Shown: piece by piece, positions 36,443-46,135 of the stretch
Numbering within the stretch: position 1 is the stretch's first letter
How the letters are laid out: every line of letters starts with the position of its first letter
Origin: Rhodoplanes serenus
Lineage (GTDB): Bacteria > Pseudomonadota > Alphaproteobacteria > Rhizobiales > Xanthobacteraceae
Length of the DNA: 64,000 nucleotides
Direction: 5' to 3'
NCBI GenBank assembly: GCA_945897515.1
Contig: CAMDFO010000017.1
Span: forward strand, 1 to 64,000
Made by a program: the position numbers and the translations under genes
Notes under the pieces: generated by a model
Database searches by the model: none
What the model was told of the DNA's origin: nothing
Seen by the model: the letters and a program-made list of their open reading frames with translations, nothing else

Positions 36443-38316
36443 CAATCCTGTCGCGCCGCGATGTGCTGATCGCCGGTGCGGGGGCCGCGGTTTCGAGTGT
36501 GATGCCGGGCCAATCCGGGTTCGAGGCGTTCGCGCAGGCCACCCCGGACACCGAGCGCCACGGCATCTCCGCGTTCGGCGATCTGAAATATCCGCCCGAC
36601 TTCCGGCATTTTGAATACGTCGATCCCAAAGCTCCCAAGGGTGGCGCGTTCTCCCAGATCGGCCCGAGCCGGATGTTCAATCAGGGCCTGCTCACCTTCA
36701 ACACGCTCAACAGCTACATCCTGCGGGGCGACGCTGCGCAGGGCATGGAGCTGACCTTCGCCAGCCTGATGGTGCGCTCTGGCGACGAGCCGGACGCCAT
36801 GTACGGGCTGGTCGCGAGATCGGTTCGGATCTCCGCCGACGGGCTGACCTATCGCTACGTGCTGCGGCCGGAGGCCAGGTTCCACGACGGCACCAAGCTC
36901 ACCGCCCACGACGTGGCGTTTTCGCTCGCCACCCTGAAGGCGAAGGGCCATCCGATCATTACGCAATTGCTGCGCGACTTCGTCGGCGCGGAAGCCGAGG
37001 ACGACTCGACCGTGGTGCTGCGCTTCACCGAGAATCGCGCCCGCGATGTGCCGCTGTTTGCGGCAGCCCTGCCGGTGTTCTCGCGCGCCTACTACGGCGC
37101 CAAATCGTTCGATGAGACGACCCTAGACATTCCGCTCGGCAGTGGGCCCTACAAGGTCGGGCGCTTCGAGCCCGGCCGCTATATCGAATACGAGCGGATG
37201 AAGGACTGGTGGGCGGCAGACCTTCCGGTGACGCGCGGCCAGTACAACTTCGACACCGTGCGCTTTGAATATTATCGCGACCGCGATGTCGCGTTCGAAG
37301 GCTTCACCGGCAAGAGCTATCTGTTTCGTGAGGAGTTCACCTCGCGGATCTGGGCGACGCGCTACGAATTCCCCGCGATCAAGGACGGCCGGGTCAAGCG
37401 CGAAGTCCTGTCGGACGAGACGCCGTCCGGCGCGCAGGGCTGGTTCCTCAACACCCGACTGTCGAAATTTCGGGACCCGAAGCTGCGCGAGGCGCTGGGC
37501 TGCGCCTTCGACTTCGAGTGGACCAACAAGTCGATCATGTACGACTCGTACAGGCGCACCCATTCGGTATTTCAGAACTCCGACATGATGGCGAACGGCA
37601 AGCCGGACGCGGCCGAGCTGGCGCTGCTCGAGCCGTTCCGCGGCAAGGTGCCGGACGAGGTGTTCGGCGAGCCGTTCCTGCCGCCGGTGTCCGATGGCTC
37701 GGGCCAGGACCGAGCGCTGCTGCGGCGCGGCGTGCAATTGCTCAACGAGGCGGGTTACGTCATCAAGGGCGGCAAGCGCCACTCGCCGCAGGGCGAACGC
37801 ATCGTCATCGAATTCCTGCTGGAGGAACCAAGCTTCCAGCCGCATCACATGCCCTACATCAAGAACCTGGCGACGCTCGGCATCGACGCCACGGTTCGCC
37901 TGGTCGACTCGGCGCAGATGCAGAAGCGCCGCAACGACTTCGATTACGATATCGTCATCCAGCGTTTCGGCTTCTCGTCGACGCCGGGCGATTCGCTGCG
38001 CTCCTATTTCTCGTCGCAGGCGGCGGGGATCAAAGGCTCGCAGAACCTGGCCGGCATCGCCGACCCGGCGATTGACGCCATGATCGACAAGATCATCGCC
38101 GCTGGCAGCCGCGCCGAGATGACCATCGCCTGCCGCGCGCTCGACCGGCTGATCCGCGCCGGCCGGTACTGGGTGCCGCACTGGTACAAGGCCTCGCATT
38201 GGTTCGCGTATTGGGACATGTTCAGTCGGCCGCCGAACAAGCCGCGCTACGGCCGCGGCGTGCTGGAAACCTGGTGGTACGACCGCGACAAGGCGGCAAA
38301 GCTCGAAAGAGGCTAA
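36439..38316 (+). CDS. Yej-type ABC transporter substrate-binding protein (copy 2)
   Basis: A 625-residue paralogue of the previous gene. It too has a twin-arginine-like signal (SRRDVLIAGAGAAVSS) and the same opening FGDLKYPPDFRHFEYVDPKAPKGGAF. Start is GTG inside GTGA, overlapping the yejA1 stop by 4 bp, so translation is coupled. The track ORF that runs through from 35326 is a read-back into the wrong frame of yejA1. Two binding proteins for one permease pair suggest two ligand classes sharing one channel. Sequence divergence is substantial, so this is an old duplication. Confidence 0.9.
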   Translation: MTILSRRDVLIAGAGAAVSSVMPGQSGFEAFAQATPDTERHGISAFGDLKYPPDFRHFEYVDPKAPKGGAFSQIGPSRMFNQGLLTFNTLNSYILRGDAAQGMELTFASLMVRSGDEPDAMYGLVARSVRISADGLTYRYVLRPEARFHDGTKLTAHDVAFSLATLKAKGHPIITQLLRDFVGAEAEDDSTVVLRFTENRARDVPLFAAALPVFSRAYYGAKSFDETTLDIPLGSGPYKVGRFEPGRYIEYERMKDWWAADLPVTRGQYNFDTVRFEYYRDRDVAFEGFTGKSYLFREEFTSRIWATRYEFPAIKDGRVKREVLSDETPSGAQGWFLNTRLSKFRDPKLREALGCAFDFEWTNKSIMYDSYRRTHSVFQNSDMMANGKPDAAELALLEPFRGKVPDEVFGEPFLPPVSDGSGQDRALLRRGVQLLNEAGYVIKGGKRHSPQGERIVIEFLLEEPSFQPHHMPYIKNLATLGIDATVRLVDSAQMQKRRNDFDYDIVIQRFGFSSTPGDSLRSYFSSQAAGIKGSQNLAGIADPAIDAMIDKIIAAGSRAEMTIACRALDRLIRAGRYWVPHWYKASHWFAYWDMFSRPPNKPRYGRGVLETWWYDRDKAAKLERG

Positions 38317-38325
38317 GCAAGTCGA

Positions 38326-39444
38326 ATGGCCGCCTATATCATCCGCCGCCTGCTGTTCATGATCCCGACGCTGCTCGGAATCATGCTGGTATCGTTCGTC
38401 GTGGTGCAGTTCGCGCCCGGCGGACCGATCGAACGCGTGATCGCGTCGCTGTCCGGCGCCGACACCGGCGCCAGCTCGCGCATTGCAGGCTCGGGCGCGG
38501 GCGGCGATTTCGGGGCGCGCGGGGCGGTCCAGGGCGGCTCGCAGGTCGACGCAGCAACGTCGAAATATCGCGGCGCGCAGGGCCTCGATCCGGAATTCAT
38601 CAAGAGCCTGGAGAAGCAGTTCGGTTTCGACAAGCCGGCGCACGAGCGCTTCCTGCTGATGTTGTGGAATTTCTCCACCTTCGATTTCGGCAAGAGCTAT
38701 TTCCGCGACGTCAGCGTGCTGCAGCTCATCAAGGAAAAGCTGCCCGTGTCGATGTCGCTCGGGATCTGGATGACGCTGATCACCTATCTGATCTCGATTC
38801 CGCTCGGCATTCGCAAGGCGGTGTCCGACGGCGCGCGCTTCGACGTGTGGACCTCGTGGATCATCATCATCGGCTACGCCATCCCGGGCTTCCTGTTCGC
38901 GATCCTGCTGATCATCCTGTTCGCCGGCGGCTCGTACTTCGACTGGTTCCCCTTGCGCGGCCTGACATCGGATAATTTCGCGTTCCTGCCCTGGTATGCG
39001 CAGATCGCCGACTATTTCTGGCATCTGGCGCTGCCGATGACCGCCATGGTGCTCGGCGCCTTCGCCACCATGTCGCTGCTCACCAAGAACTCGTTTCTCG
39101 ACGAGATCCGCAAACAATATGTCCTGACGGCGCGTGCCAAGGGCTGCACGGCGCGGCAGACGCTCTACGGCCACGTGTTCCGCAACGCCATGCTGATCGT
39201 GGTCGCGGGCTTTCCGGGCGCGTTCGTGCACGCCTTCTTCTCCGGCTCGCTGCTGATCGAAACCATCTTCTCGCTGGATGGCCTTGGGCTGCTGGGCTTC
39301 GAGAGCGTGCTCAATCGCGACTATCCGGTGGTGTTCGCCACGCTTTATATCTTCGCCCTGATCGGGCTGGTTGTGAACCTGATCTCCGACCTCACCTACA
39401 CCTGGATCGATCCGCGCATCGATTTCGAAACCCGGGAGGTGTGA
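38326..39444 (+). CDS. yejB: Peptide ABC transporter permease YejB
   Basis: A 372-residue inner membrane permease of the DppB/OppB family. The N-terminus [33 protein letters not shown] is diagnostic. A long periplasmic loop (about residues 40-100, Gly/Ala-rich) is typical of YejB. The EAA loop reads [24 protein letters not shown], which contacts the ATPase. It begins 9 bp after the second binding protein. Confidence 0.94.
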   Translation: MAAYIIRRLLFMIPTLLGIMLVSFVVVQFAPGGPIERVIASLSGADTGASSRIAGSGAGGDFGARGAVQGGSQVDAATSKYRGAQGLDPEFIKSLEKQFGFDKPAHERFLLMLWNFSTFDFGKSYFRDVSVLQLIKEKLPVSMSLGIWMTLITYLISIPLGIRKAVSDGARFDVWTSWIIIIGYAIPGFLFAILLIILFAGGSYFDWFPLRGLTSDNFAFLPWYAQIADYFWHLALPMTAMVLGAFATMSLLTKNSFLDEIRKQYVLTARAKGCTARQTLYGHVFRNAMLIVVAGFPGAFVHAFFSGSLLIETIFSLDGLGLLGFESVLNRDYPVVFATLYIFALIGLVVNLISDLTYTWIDPRIDFETREV

Positions 39445-39445
39445 G

Positions 39446-40627
39446 GTGGACGCGCGCGTCGTCGGGCCGCTACCGGAAACCACGGCCGCCGCGCCGCTCG
39501 GGCTCGCCGTGCCTCCGGAGCGCCGGCGCATCTGGCTGTCGCCGATCAACAAGCGCCGCTGGGAGAACTTCAAGCGCAACCGCCGCGGCTATTGGTCGTT
39601 GTGGATTTTCGCGGTGCTGTTCGTGCTCTCGTTGTTCGCCGAGTTCATCGCCAACGACAAGCCGTTCCTGGTCAAGTATGAGGGCAAGTTCTATTTCCCC
39701 GCCGTCGTGTCCTATCCCGAAACGACATTCGGCGGCGACTTCGAGACCGCCGCGGACTACCGCGATCCGTTTTTGCAGAAGCTGATCGCGGAAAAGGGCG
39801 GCACCATCGTCTGGCCGCTGATCCGCTATTCCTACGACACCCACAATCTCGATCTGCCGACGCCGGCGCCGTCGCAGCCGACGTGGCGGCTGACCGAGGA
39901 GCAATGCAAATCGGTGGTCGAGAAGAAGAAGCTCCGGGGCTGCCGCGACCTCGAATACAACTGGCTCGGCACCGACGATCAGGGCCGCGATGTGGTGGCG
40001 CGGCTGATCTACGGATTCCGCATTTCGGTGCTGTTCGGATTGACCCTCACGCTCATCTCATCGGTGATCGGCGTCGCGGCCGGCGCGGTGCAGGGCTATT
40101 TCGGCGGCTGGACCGATCTGCTGTTCCAGCGCGTCATCGAAATCTGGACCTCGGTGCCGTCGCTCTACCTGCTGCTGATCATCTCGTCGGTGCTGGTGCC
40201 CGGCTTCTTCGTGCTGCTCGGGATATTGCTGCTGTTCTCATGGGTGTCGCTGGTCGGCTTGGTTCGCGCCGAGTTCCTCCGCGGACGCAATTTCGAGTAC
40301 ATCCAGGCCGCGCGCGCGCTCGGGGTGTCGAACCGCACGATCATGTTCCGTCACTTGCTGCCGAACGCCATGGTCGCAACCCTGACGTTCCTGCCGTTTA
40401 TCCTGTCATCGTCGGTCATGACCCTGACCGCGCTCGATTTCCTCGGCTTCGGTCTGCCGCCCGGCTCGCCCTCGCTCGGCGAACTGCTGTCCCAGGCCAA
40501 GGCCAACATCCAGGCGCCGTGGCTCGGCCTCGCCGGGTTCTTTTCGGTCGCCATCATGCTGTCGCTGCTGATCTTCATCGGCGAAGGTGTGCGCGACGCG
40601 TTCGACCCGAGGAAGACATTCACGTGA
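39446..40627 (+). CDS. yejE: Peptide ABC transporter permease YejE
   Basis: A 393-residue permease of the DppC/OppC family. It has a cytosolic N-terminus with SPINKRRWENFKRNRRGYWSLWIF, a long periplasmic insertion (about residues 60-160) including YNWLGTDDQGRDVVARLIYG, and the EAA loop YIQAARALGVSNRTIMFRHLLPNAM. The C-terminus [12 protein letters not shown] is conserved in the family. Start is a GTG one base after the yejB stop; its own TGA overlaps the yejF GTG. Confidence 0.94.
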   Translation: MDARVVGPLPETTAAAPLGLAVPPERRRIWLSPINKRRWENFKRNRRGYWSLWIFAVLFVLSLFAEFIANDKPFLVKYEGKFYFPAVVSYPETTFGGDFETAADYRDPFLQKLIAEKGGTIVWPLIRYSYDTHNLDLPTPAPSQPTWRLTEEQCKSVVEKKKLRGCRDLEYNWLGTDDQGRDVVARLIYGFRISVLFGLTLTLISSVIGVAAGAVQGYFGGWTDLLFQRVIEIWTSVPSLYLLLIISSVLVPGFFVLLGILLLFSWVSLVGLVRAEFLRGRNFEYIQAARALGVSNRTIMFRHLLPNAMVATLTFLPFILSSSVMTLTALDFLGFGLPPGSPSLGELLSQAKANIQAPWLGLAGFFSVAIMLSLLIFIGEGVRDAFDPRKTFT

Positions 40628-42267
40628 GCTTCAAGGACGCCGACACGCCGCTGCTCGCCGTGAAAGACCTCTCCGTCGCCTTCCGTCAGCGCGATGGTGA
40701 GCTGCTCGCGGTCGATCGCATCTCGTTCGAGATCAGGAAGGGCGAGACGCTGGCGATCGTAGGCGAGTCCGGATCGGGCAAGTCGGTCACGGCGCTTTCG
40801 GTGATGAAGCTGCTGCCCTATCCGGCGGCGCATCACCCGTCCGGCACCATCACGTTCAAGGGCCAGGAGCTTCTGCACCTGCCGGAGCACGAAATCCGCA
40901 AGGTGCGCGGCAACGACATTACCATCATCTTCCAGGAGCCGATGACCTCGCTCAATCCGCTGCACACCATTGAGCAGCAGATTGGCGAAATCCTGCTGCT
41001 GCATCGCGAATTGAAGGGCGAGGCGGCGCGGGCGCGCACCATCGAACTGCTGACCCAGGTCGGCATCCCCGAACCCGCCGGCCGGCTCGCGAGCTACCCG
41101 CATCAGCTCTCCGGCGGCCAGCGCCAGCGCGTCATGATCGCCATGGCGCTCGCCAATGAGCCCGACCTTTTGATCGCCGACGAGCCGACCACCGCGCTCG
41201 ACGTCACGGTGCAGGCGCAGATCCTCAAGCTGCTCAAGGAAATCCAGGGCCGGCTCGGCATGGCGATGCTGTTCATCACCCACGACCTCGGCATCGTGCG
41301 CAAGATCGCCGACCGGGTCTGCGTCATGAGCAAGGGCAAGATCGTCGAGCAGGGCCCGGTCGAACGCGTCTATACCGCGCCCGAGCATCCCTACACGCGC
41401 GCGCTGCTCGCCGCGCAGCCGAAGGGCGACCCGCCTCCGGTCAATCTCGACGCGCCCGTGATCGTCGAAACCAAGAACCTCAAGGTCTGGTTTCCGATCA
41501 AGCGCGGCGTGCTGCGCAAGACCGTCGGCCATATCAAGGCGGTTGATGGCGTGAGCATCGAGGTGCGCAAGGGCGAGACGCTCGGCGTGGTGGGCGAGTC
41601 CGGTTCGGGAAAGACCACGCTCGGCCTTGCCATCCTGCGGCTGGTGTCGTCCGACGGCCCGATCATTTTCATGGGCAATGCGTTGCAGGGATTGCGTTTC
41701 AAGCAGATGCGGCCGCACCGCCGCGACATGCAGATCGTGTTCCAGGATCCGTTCGGCTCGCTATCCCCGCGCATGTCGGTGGCGGACATCATCGACGAGG
41801 GGCTTGGCGTCCATCATCCAGACATGTCGCAGGATGAGCGCGACCAGCGCGTGGTGCGGGCGCTCAACGATGTCGGGCTCGATCCCGAGACGCGGTTCCG
41901 CTATCCGCACGAATTCTCCGGTGGCCAGCGCCAGCGCATCGCGGTGGCGCGCGCCATCGTGCTGGAGCCGACGTTCGTGGTGCTCGACGAGCCGACCAGT
42001 GCGCTCGACATGCTGATCCAGGCGCAGATCGTCGATCTGCTGCGCGACATCCAGAAGCGGCGCGACCTGACCTATCTGTTCATCTCGCATGATCTGAAGG
42101 TGGTCGCGGCGCTGGCCAGCCGGCTGGTCGTGATGAAGGACGGCAAGGTGGTCGAAGCAGGTCCGGCCGCGGAGCTGTTCAAGAATCCCAAGAGCGGCTA
42201 CACCCGCGCGCTGTTCGCTGCCGCCTTCAATCTCGAAACCGCGCCCGAAGGCGTGGTGGCGCAATAG
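40624..42267 (+). CDS. yejF: Peptide ABC transporter ATPase YejF (two ATP-binding domains)
   Basis: A 547-residue protein with two fused ABC ATPase domains. N-domain: Walker [13 protein letters not shown], signature LSGGQRQRV, Walker [14 protein letters not shown]-domain: [33 protein letters not shown]. Each half also has the oligopeptide-ATPase C-terminal extension ([13 protein letters not shown]). The start is a GTG within GTGA, overlapping yejE. It completes the transporter: two YejA, YejB, YejE, YejF. Confidence 0.95.
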   Translation: MSFKDADTPLLAVKDLSVAFRQRDGELLAVDRISFEIRKGETLAIVGESGSGKSVTALSVMKLLPYPAAHHPSGTITFKGQELLHLPEHEIRKVRGNDITIIFQEPMTSLNPLHTIEQQIGEILLLHRELKGEAARARTIELLTQVGIPEPAGRLASYPHQLSGGQRQRVMIAMALANEPDLLIADEPTTALDVTVQAQILKLLKEIQGRLGMAMLFITHDLGIVRKIADRVCVMSKGKIVEQGPVERVYTAPEHPYTRALLAAQPKGDPPPVNLDAPVIVETKNLKVWFPIKRGVLRKTVGHIKAVDGVSIEVRKGETLGVVGESGSGKTTLGLAILRLVSSDGPIIFMGNALQGLRFKQMRPHRRDMQIVFQDPFGSLSPRMSVADIIDEGLGVHHPDMSQDERDQRVVRALNDVGLDPETRFRYPHEFSGGQRQRIAVARAIVLEPTFVVLDEPTSALDMLIQAQIVDLLRDIQKRRDLTYLFISHDLKVVAALASRLVVMKDGKVVEAGPAAELFKNPKSGYTRALFAAAFNLETAPEGVVAQ

Positions 42268-42282
42268 CGCCGCGCGCTCGTC

Positions 42283-43236
42283 ATGTCTCGGAACGCCATC
42301 CTGGTCGCAATCAACGGCACGCAGGCCGGCGATTGGATTCCGCTGTTGCGGCAGCGCGTGAAAAACCACGACCTGCGCATCTGGCCCGATGAAACCGGCA
42401 ATGCCTCCGACATTGCCTACGCGTTCGTCTGGAATCCGCCGCGGGGATTGCTGGCGGGCCTTCCGAACCTGAAGGCGATCGTCAACATCGGCGCTGGCGT
42501 CGATGCGTTGCTCTCCGATCCCACCCTGCCGCGCGTGCCGATTGCGCGCGCCGCGCATCCCGATCTCACCAGGCGCGTCGTTGGCTACGTCGTGCTGCAG
42601 GTGCTGGCGCATCACAACCGCTCGCGGCTCTATGATGCGCAGCAGCGCGAGCGCGTCTGGCAGCCGCACAAGCATCCGTCGTCGGACGAGGTCGCGGTCG
42701 GGATCATGGGCCTGGGCGTGATCGGCAGCGAGGCGGCGGCCGTGCTCGCCCGCCTCGGTTTTCGCGTCGCCGGCTGGAGCCGGACGCCGAAGACGCTGCC
42801 CGGCATCGAGACATTCCACGGCGAGGCGGGGCTCGACGCATTTCTCCGGCGCACCGAAATCCTGGTTTGCCTGCTGCCGTCCACACCGCAGACCAGCGGC
42901 CTGCTGAACCTGGTGCTGTTCCGCAAGCTCAAGCGCGATGGCGCGGCCGGCGGCGCATTTCTGGTCAACGCCGCGCGCGGCAAACTGCAGGTCGATACGG
43001 ATATCCTCGCCGCGCTCGACGACGGTACGCTCGCCGCCGCGACGCTCGATGTGTTTCCGCAGGAGCCGCTGCCGGCATCGAGCCCGCTCTGGACGCATCC
43101 GAAGGTGACGCTGACGCCGCACGTCGCCGGAGACATTTCGCCGGAGGCATTCGCGGACCATATCATCGCGCAGGTCGAGCGGTTCGAGCGCGGCCTGCCG
43201 ATGGAAGCGACCGTCGATCGCGCGCAGGGGTATTAA
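42283..43236 (+). CDS. D-isomer 2-hydroxyacid dehydrogenase (glyoxylate/hydroxypyruvate reductase A-like)
   Basis: A 317-residue NAD(P)-dependent dehydrogenase. The dinucleotide loop is VGIMGLGVIGSEAAAVLARLGF. Catalytic residues appear as Arg in LVNAARGKLQVD, Glu in FPQEPLP and His in LTPHVAGD. The short N-terminal domain with IVNIGAGVDALLSD and the sequence ARAAHPDLTRRVVGYVVLQVLAHHN resemble GhrA-type glyoxylate reductases. It follows yejF by 15 bp and precedes a DsbA-like gene by 3 bp, so it may be the continuation of the operon. Confidence 0.87.
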   Translation: MSRNAILVAINGTQAGDWIPLLRQRVKNHDLRIWPDETGNASDIAYAFVWNPPRGLLAGLPNLKAIVNIGAGVDALLSDPTLPRVPIARAAHPDLTRRVVGYVVLQVLAHHNRSRLYDAQQRERVWQPHKHPSSDEVAVGIMGLGVIGSEAAAVLARLGFRVAGWSRTPKTLPGIETFHGEAGLDAFLRRTEILVCLLPSTPQTSGLLNLVLFRKLKRDGAAGGAFLVNAARGKLQVDTDILAALDDGTLAAATLDVFPQEPLPASSPLWTHPKVTLTPHVAGDISPEAFADHIIAQVERFERGLPMEATVDRAQGY

Positions 43237-43239
43237 ACG

Positions 43240-43920
43240 ATGGCTTCATGGGTGGCTCGTCTCTTCGCGGCGTGGCTCGCCATGCTGGTGCCGTCCGCGG
43301 CCTTGGCGCAGCCCGGCGGGGCGCAGTTTGCAATCAAGGGTGCCGACGGCACGCCGGTGCTGAACCACCGTCTCTCCGCCGACGAGTTGGCGCGGGTCGA
43401 GGGCCTGTCGGCCGTGGCCATCGCCGGCAATGCCAAGGGCGACGTGACGCTGCATCAGTTCTACGACCTGAACTGTCCGTATTGCCGGCAGGCTTCGCGC
43501 GACGTGGCCGAAATCATGCGCGCGGACCGCAATCTCAAGGTCGTGTTCGTGCCCTATGCGGTGCTGTCGGTCGCGTCGATCCAGGGCGCGATGGTCGAGC
43601 TTGCGATCATCGAGATGGCGCCGCAGCGCTTCACTGAATTCCACCGCAAAATCTATGCGGGCCGCGGCTTGATCGACGGCAATCGCGCGCTGTCGGTTGC
43701 CAAGGAGATGGGACTCGACCCGAACAAGATCATCGAGATGGCGAACACGCCGCGCACCCCGGAAATCCTCAAATCGCACGCCGTGCTCGGCGGCGACCTC
43801 AAGCTGATCGCGACGCCGGCTTACGTCATCAAAGGCGTCGCCATCGTCGGCCATCCCGGCAAGGAATCGTTGCAGAACGTGATCCGCTCGGCCCGGCGCT
43901 GCGGCGCGGTGGTGTGCTGA
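43240..43920 (+). CDS. DsbA-family thiol:disulfide protein
   Basis: A 226-residue exported thioredoxin-fold protein. A signal peptide (ARLFAAWLAMLVPSAALAQ) precedes a DsbA/Com1-like domain with the active-site CPYC (residues 79-82, NCPYCRQA). The inserted helical domain follows, and the cis-Pro loop is ATPAYVIKG. It likely catalyses or isomerises disulfides in periplasmic proteins. The C-terminus has an extra Cys pair region (ARRCGAVVC). It lies 3 bp after the dehydrogenase gene and converges on the NlpC/P60 gene. Confidence 0.87.
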   Translation: MASWVARLFAAWLAMLVPSAALAQPGGAQFAIKGADGTPVLNHRLSADELARVEGLSAVAIAGNAKGDVTLHQFYDLNCPYCRQASRDVAEIMRADRNLKVVFVPYAVLSVASIQGAMVELAIIEMAPQRFTEFHRKIYAGRGLIDGNRALSVAKEMGLDPNKIIEMANTPRTPEILKSHAVLGGDLKLIATPAYVIKGVAIVGHPGKESLQNVIRSARRCGAVVC

Positions 43921-43923
43921 ACC

Positions 43924-44763
43924 TCAGCCGATCCGCTGCACGCTGGTGACGTCGCTGCCGCTGGCGTGGATACGGGCGATGGCCTCCGAGATCGGCTCGA
44001 TCACGACCGCCATGTGATGGGCGTTGGCATGGATCAGCGTGGCGCGGTCCCGCGCCATCGCGACGTGACCCTTCCAGAACACCAGGTCGCCGCGTTGCAG
44101 GTCGGCGGAGTCCACCGGAGCGCCGAGCGACCGCTCCTGCATATCGCTGTCGCGCGGGCATGGGATGCCGCAGGCGGTCAGCGCCGCCTGCACCAGTCCC
44201 GAACAGTCGACGCCGAGGCTGGTCTTGCCGCCCCAAAGGTAGGGAGCCCCGAGGAACCGTTCGGCCACCGCGACCGCGTCGGATTCGCGCGCGTCGATCG
44301 ATACGAGATGTCGTACCGGCAAAAACCCGTTGGCGCTCGCGGCAAAAGGCTCCTCGACATGCATGATCGCAAGCCGCGCGCCGAGCGGCAGCGCATCCTG
44401 CGGCGGCGACTTGATGTCGGGAGCGGGAAACACAAACGTGCGGATCGCCCGGACCCGATGCGTCGGTTCGGGGCCGGGCGGCAGCAACGCTGCGCCGGGC
44501 AGCCAGCCGACATAGCCGTCGGCCAGGAGCTGTCCCCAGGCCCAACCCTCCTCGTCGGTTTCCAGCACCAGCACGCGCTCGCCCCGCAGCGCCTCGGTCA
44601 GCATCGTGGCGCCGTGCGACGGCGCCTTGCGCACCGGCGTGTGGCCGACGATCACCTCCTGCACGACGCCATCGACGAAGCGCCCCGCCTCGACCTTGCC
44701 GCGCAGATGGCTGGCGGCGAGATCGGCGCGTGCCGGCGTGACACGGGGGTCGAATTCGGACAT
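43924..44763 (-). CDS. NlpC/P60 peptidoglycan endopeptidase with SH3-like domain
   Basis: A 279-residue protein. The N-terminal half carries a bacterial SH3-like region (VRKAPSHGATMLTEALRGERVLVLE...GWLPG). The C-terminal half is an NlpC/P60 domain: catalytic Cys in GVDCSGLVQAAL, His in FWKGHVAMAR, third residue in LIHANAHHMAV. Such enzymes cut D-Glu-gamma-DAP bonds in cell-wall peptides. No signal peptide is seen, so it may act on recycled muropeptides in the cytoplasm. Its start overlaps the stop of the aminopeptidase (TGATG), fitting a peptide-recycling pair, next to a peptide importer. Confidence 0.9.
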   Translation of the reverse strand: MSEFDPRVTPARADLAASHLRGKVEAGRFVDGVVQEVIVGHTPVRKAPSHGATMLTEALRGERVLVLETDEEGWAWGQLLADGYVGWLPGAALLPPGPEPTHRVRAIRTFVFPAPDIKSPPQDALPLGARLAIMHVEEPFAASANGFLPVRHLVSIDARESDAVAVAERFLGAPYLWGGKTSLGVDCSGLVQAALTACGIPCPRDSDMQERSLGAPVDSADLQRGDLVFWKGHVAMARDRATLIHANAHHMAVVIEPISEAIARIHASGSDVTSVQRIG

Positions 44764-46130
44764 CAGGCTGCGCCGTAGCGCGCGACGAGCAACGCATAGA
44801 GCGCGCGCGCCGCCTGGCATTCGCCGCCCTCCGGCCGGCCGGGCTTGGCCGCCGGCGTCCAGGCGTAGATGTCGAAATGCAGCCAGCTCTTTGCGTCGGA
44901 CACGAAGCGCTTGAGGAACAGCGCGCAAACGATCGAGCCCGCCATGCCGCCGGATGCCACGTTGTTGAGATCGGCGGTCTTGGAATCCAGCATCGAATCG
45001 TAGCGCGGCCACAGCGGCAAACGCCACAGCGGATCGTTTTCGGCGGCGGCGTGGCGTGCGACCTCGGCGGCCAGTGCTTCGTCGTCGGTGTAGTACGGCG
45101 GCAGCTCCGGACCGAGCGCGACCCGCGCGGCGCCGGTCAGCGTACCCATGTCGATCAGCAGATCGGGTTTCTCCTCGTCGGCCAGCGCCAGCGCGTCGGC
45201 GAGGATCAGGCGGCCCTCCGCGTCGGTGTTGCCGATCTCGACGTTGAGGCCCTTGCGCGATTTGTAGATGTCGAGCGGACGGAATGCGTCGCCCGCCACC
45301 GAATTCTCCACCGCGGGAATCAGCACACGGAGCGATATCTTCAGGCCCCGGTCCATCGCCATGTGCGCCAGCGCCAACGCGCTCGCCGCGCCGCCCATGT
45401 CCTTCTTCATGATGAGCATGGCGTTGTCCGGCTTCAGGTCGAGCCCGCCGGTGTCGAAGCAGACGCCCTTGCCGACCACCGTCACCCTGGGATGCTTCGG
45501 GTTGCCCCAACGCAGGTCGATCAGGCGCGGCGCTTTCGCCGCGGCGCGTCCGACGGCGTGGATCAGCGGGAAATTGTCTTTCAGCAGGGCGTCGCCGACG
45601 ATGCTGCGGATTTTCGCATTGTGGCGCTTGGCCAGCGCGCGCGCCGCCGCTTCCAGCTCGTCCGGTCCCATGTCGTTGGCCGGCGTGTTGATGAGATCGC
45701 GGGCCAGGGTCACGCCCTCGGCGATGCGTGTCAGGTCGGCGCCGTCCAAGCCATCCGGGAGCGCGAGCGTGATCTTCTTGTCCTTGGCCTTGCGGTAGCG
45801 CGTGAAACGGTACGCGCCGAGCGCAAAGGCGAGCACGGCGAGCCTTGTGTCGTGTGGCGCGTTGGCGAAGCGATAGCTGCCGGCGGGCAGCACGCCGGGA
45901 AGCAATCCGGGCAGAAACGGATTCTGCGGTGCGTTCTTGCCTTCCAGGCCGAACAGCACGCCGCCCGAAGGAAGCAGCAGATGCCGACCGGGTCCGGGCT
46001 CGAAGCCAACGCTCTTGACGAATGCGCGGGTCGGCTTGTCGAGGGCCGCGATCGTCTTGGCGAACGTCGCAGTCGTTACAAACCAGATCGGCTTGGCGGC
46101 CTTGCTGCGCGCCGCGAAAGCAGGGTGCAT
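44763..46130 (-). CDS. M17 leucyl aminopeptidase family protein (PepB/PepA-like)
   Basis: A 455-residue cytosolic metallo-aminopeptidase. The C-terminal catalytic domain holds VVGKGVCFDTGGLDLKP (metal-binding Asp), KKDMGGAA and the M17 signature NTDAEGRLILADAL, with the bicarbonate-site Arg. It releases N-terminal residues from peptides. The start at MHPAFAARS is preferred; the 22-codon upstream extension overlaps the neighbouring binding-protein gene. It overlaps the NlpC/P60 gene by 1 bp, and the amino-acid binding protein gene ends 5 bp upstream, suggesting one transcript for peptide breakdown and uptake. Confidence 0.93.
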   Translation of the reverse strand: MHPAFAARSKAAKPIWFVTTATFAKTIAALDKPTRAFVKSVGFEPGPGRHLLLPSGGVLFGLEGKNAPQNPFLPGLLPGVLPAGSYRFANAPHDTRLAVLAFALGAYRFTRYRKAKDKKITLALPDGLDGADLTRIAEGVTLARDLINTPANDMGPDELEAAARALAKRHNAKIRSIVGDALLKDNFPLIHAVGRAAAKAPRLIDLRWGNPKHPRVTVVGKGVCFDTGGLDLKPDNAMLIMKKDMGGAASALALAHMAMDRGLKISLRVLIPAVENSVAGDAFRPLDIYKSRKGLNVEIGNTDAEGRLILADALALADEEKPDLLIDMGTLTGAARVALGPELPPYYTDDEALAAEVARHAAAENDPLWRLPLWPRYDSMLDSKTADLNNVASGGMAGSIVCALFLKRFVSDAKSWLHFDIYAWTPAAKPGRPEGGECQAARALYALLVARYGAA

Positions 46131-46135
46131 GGGTG

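Noticed and set aside
35326-38316. A 996-residue fused double binding protein
   Set aside because: The first 371 residues are an out-of-frame reading of yejA1; the real second protein begins at the GTG at 36439.
37123-39579. 818-residue minus-strand ORF opposite the yejA2/yejB genes
   Set aside because: It is a shadow of GC-rich coding DNA: Arg/His/Asp-rich low-complexity translation, no domain, and fully opposite well-supported genes.
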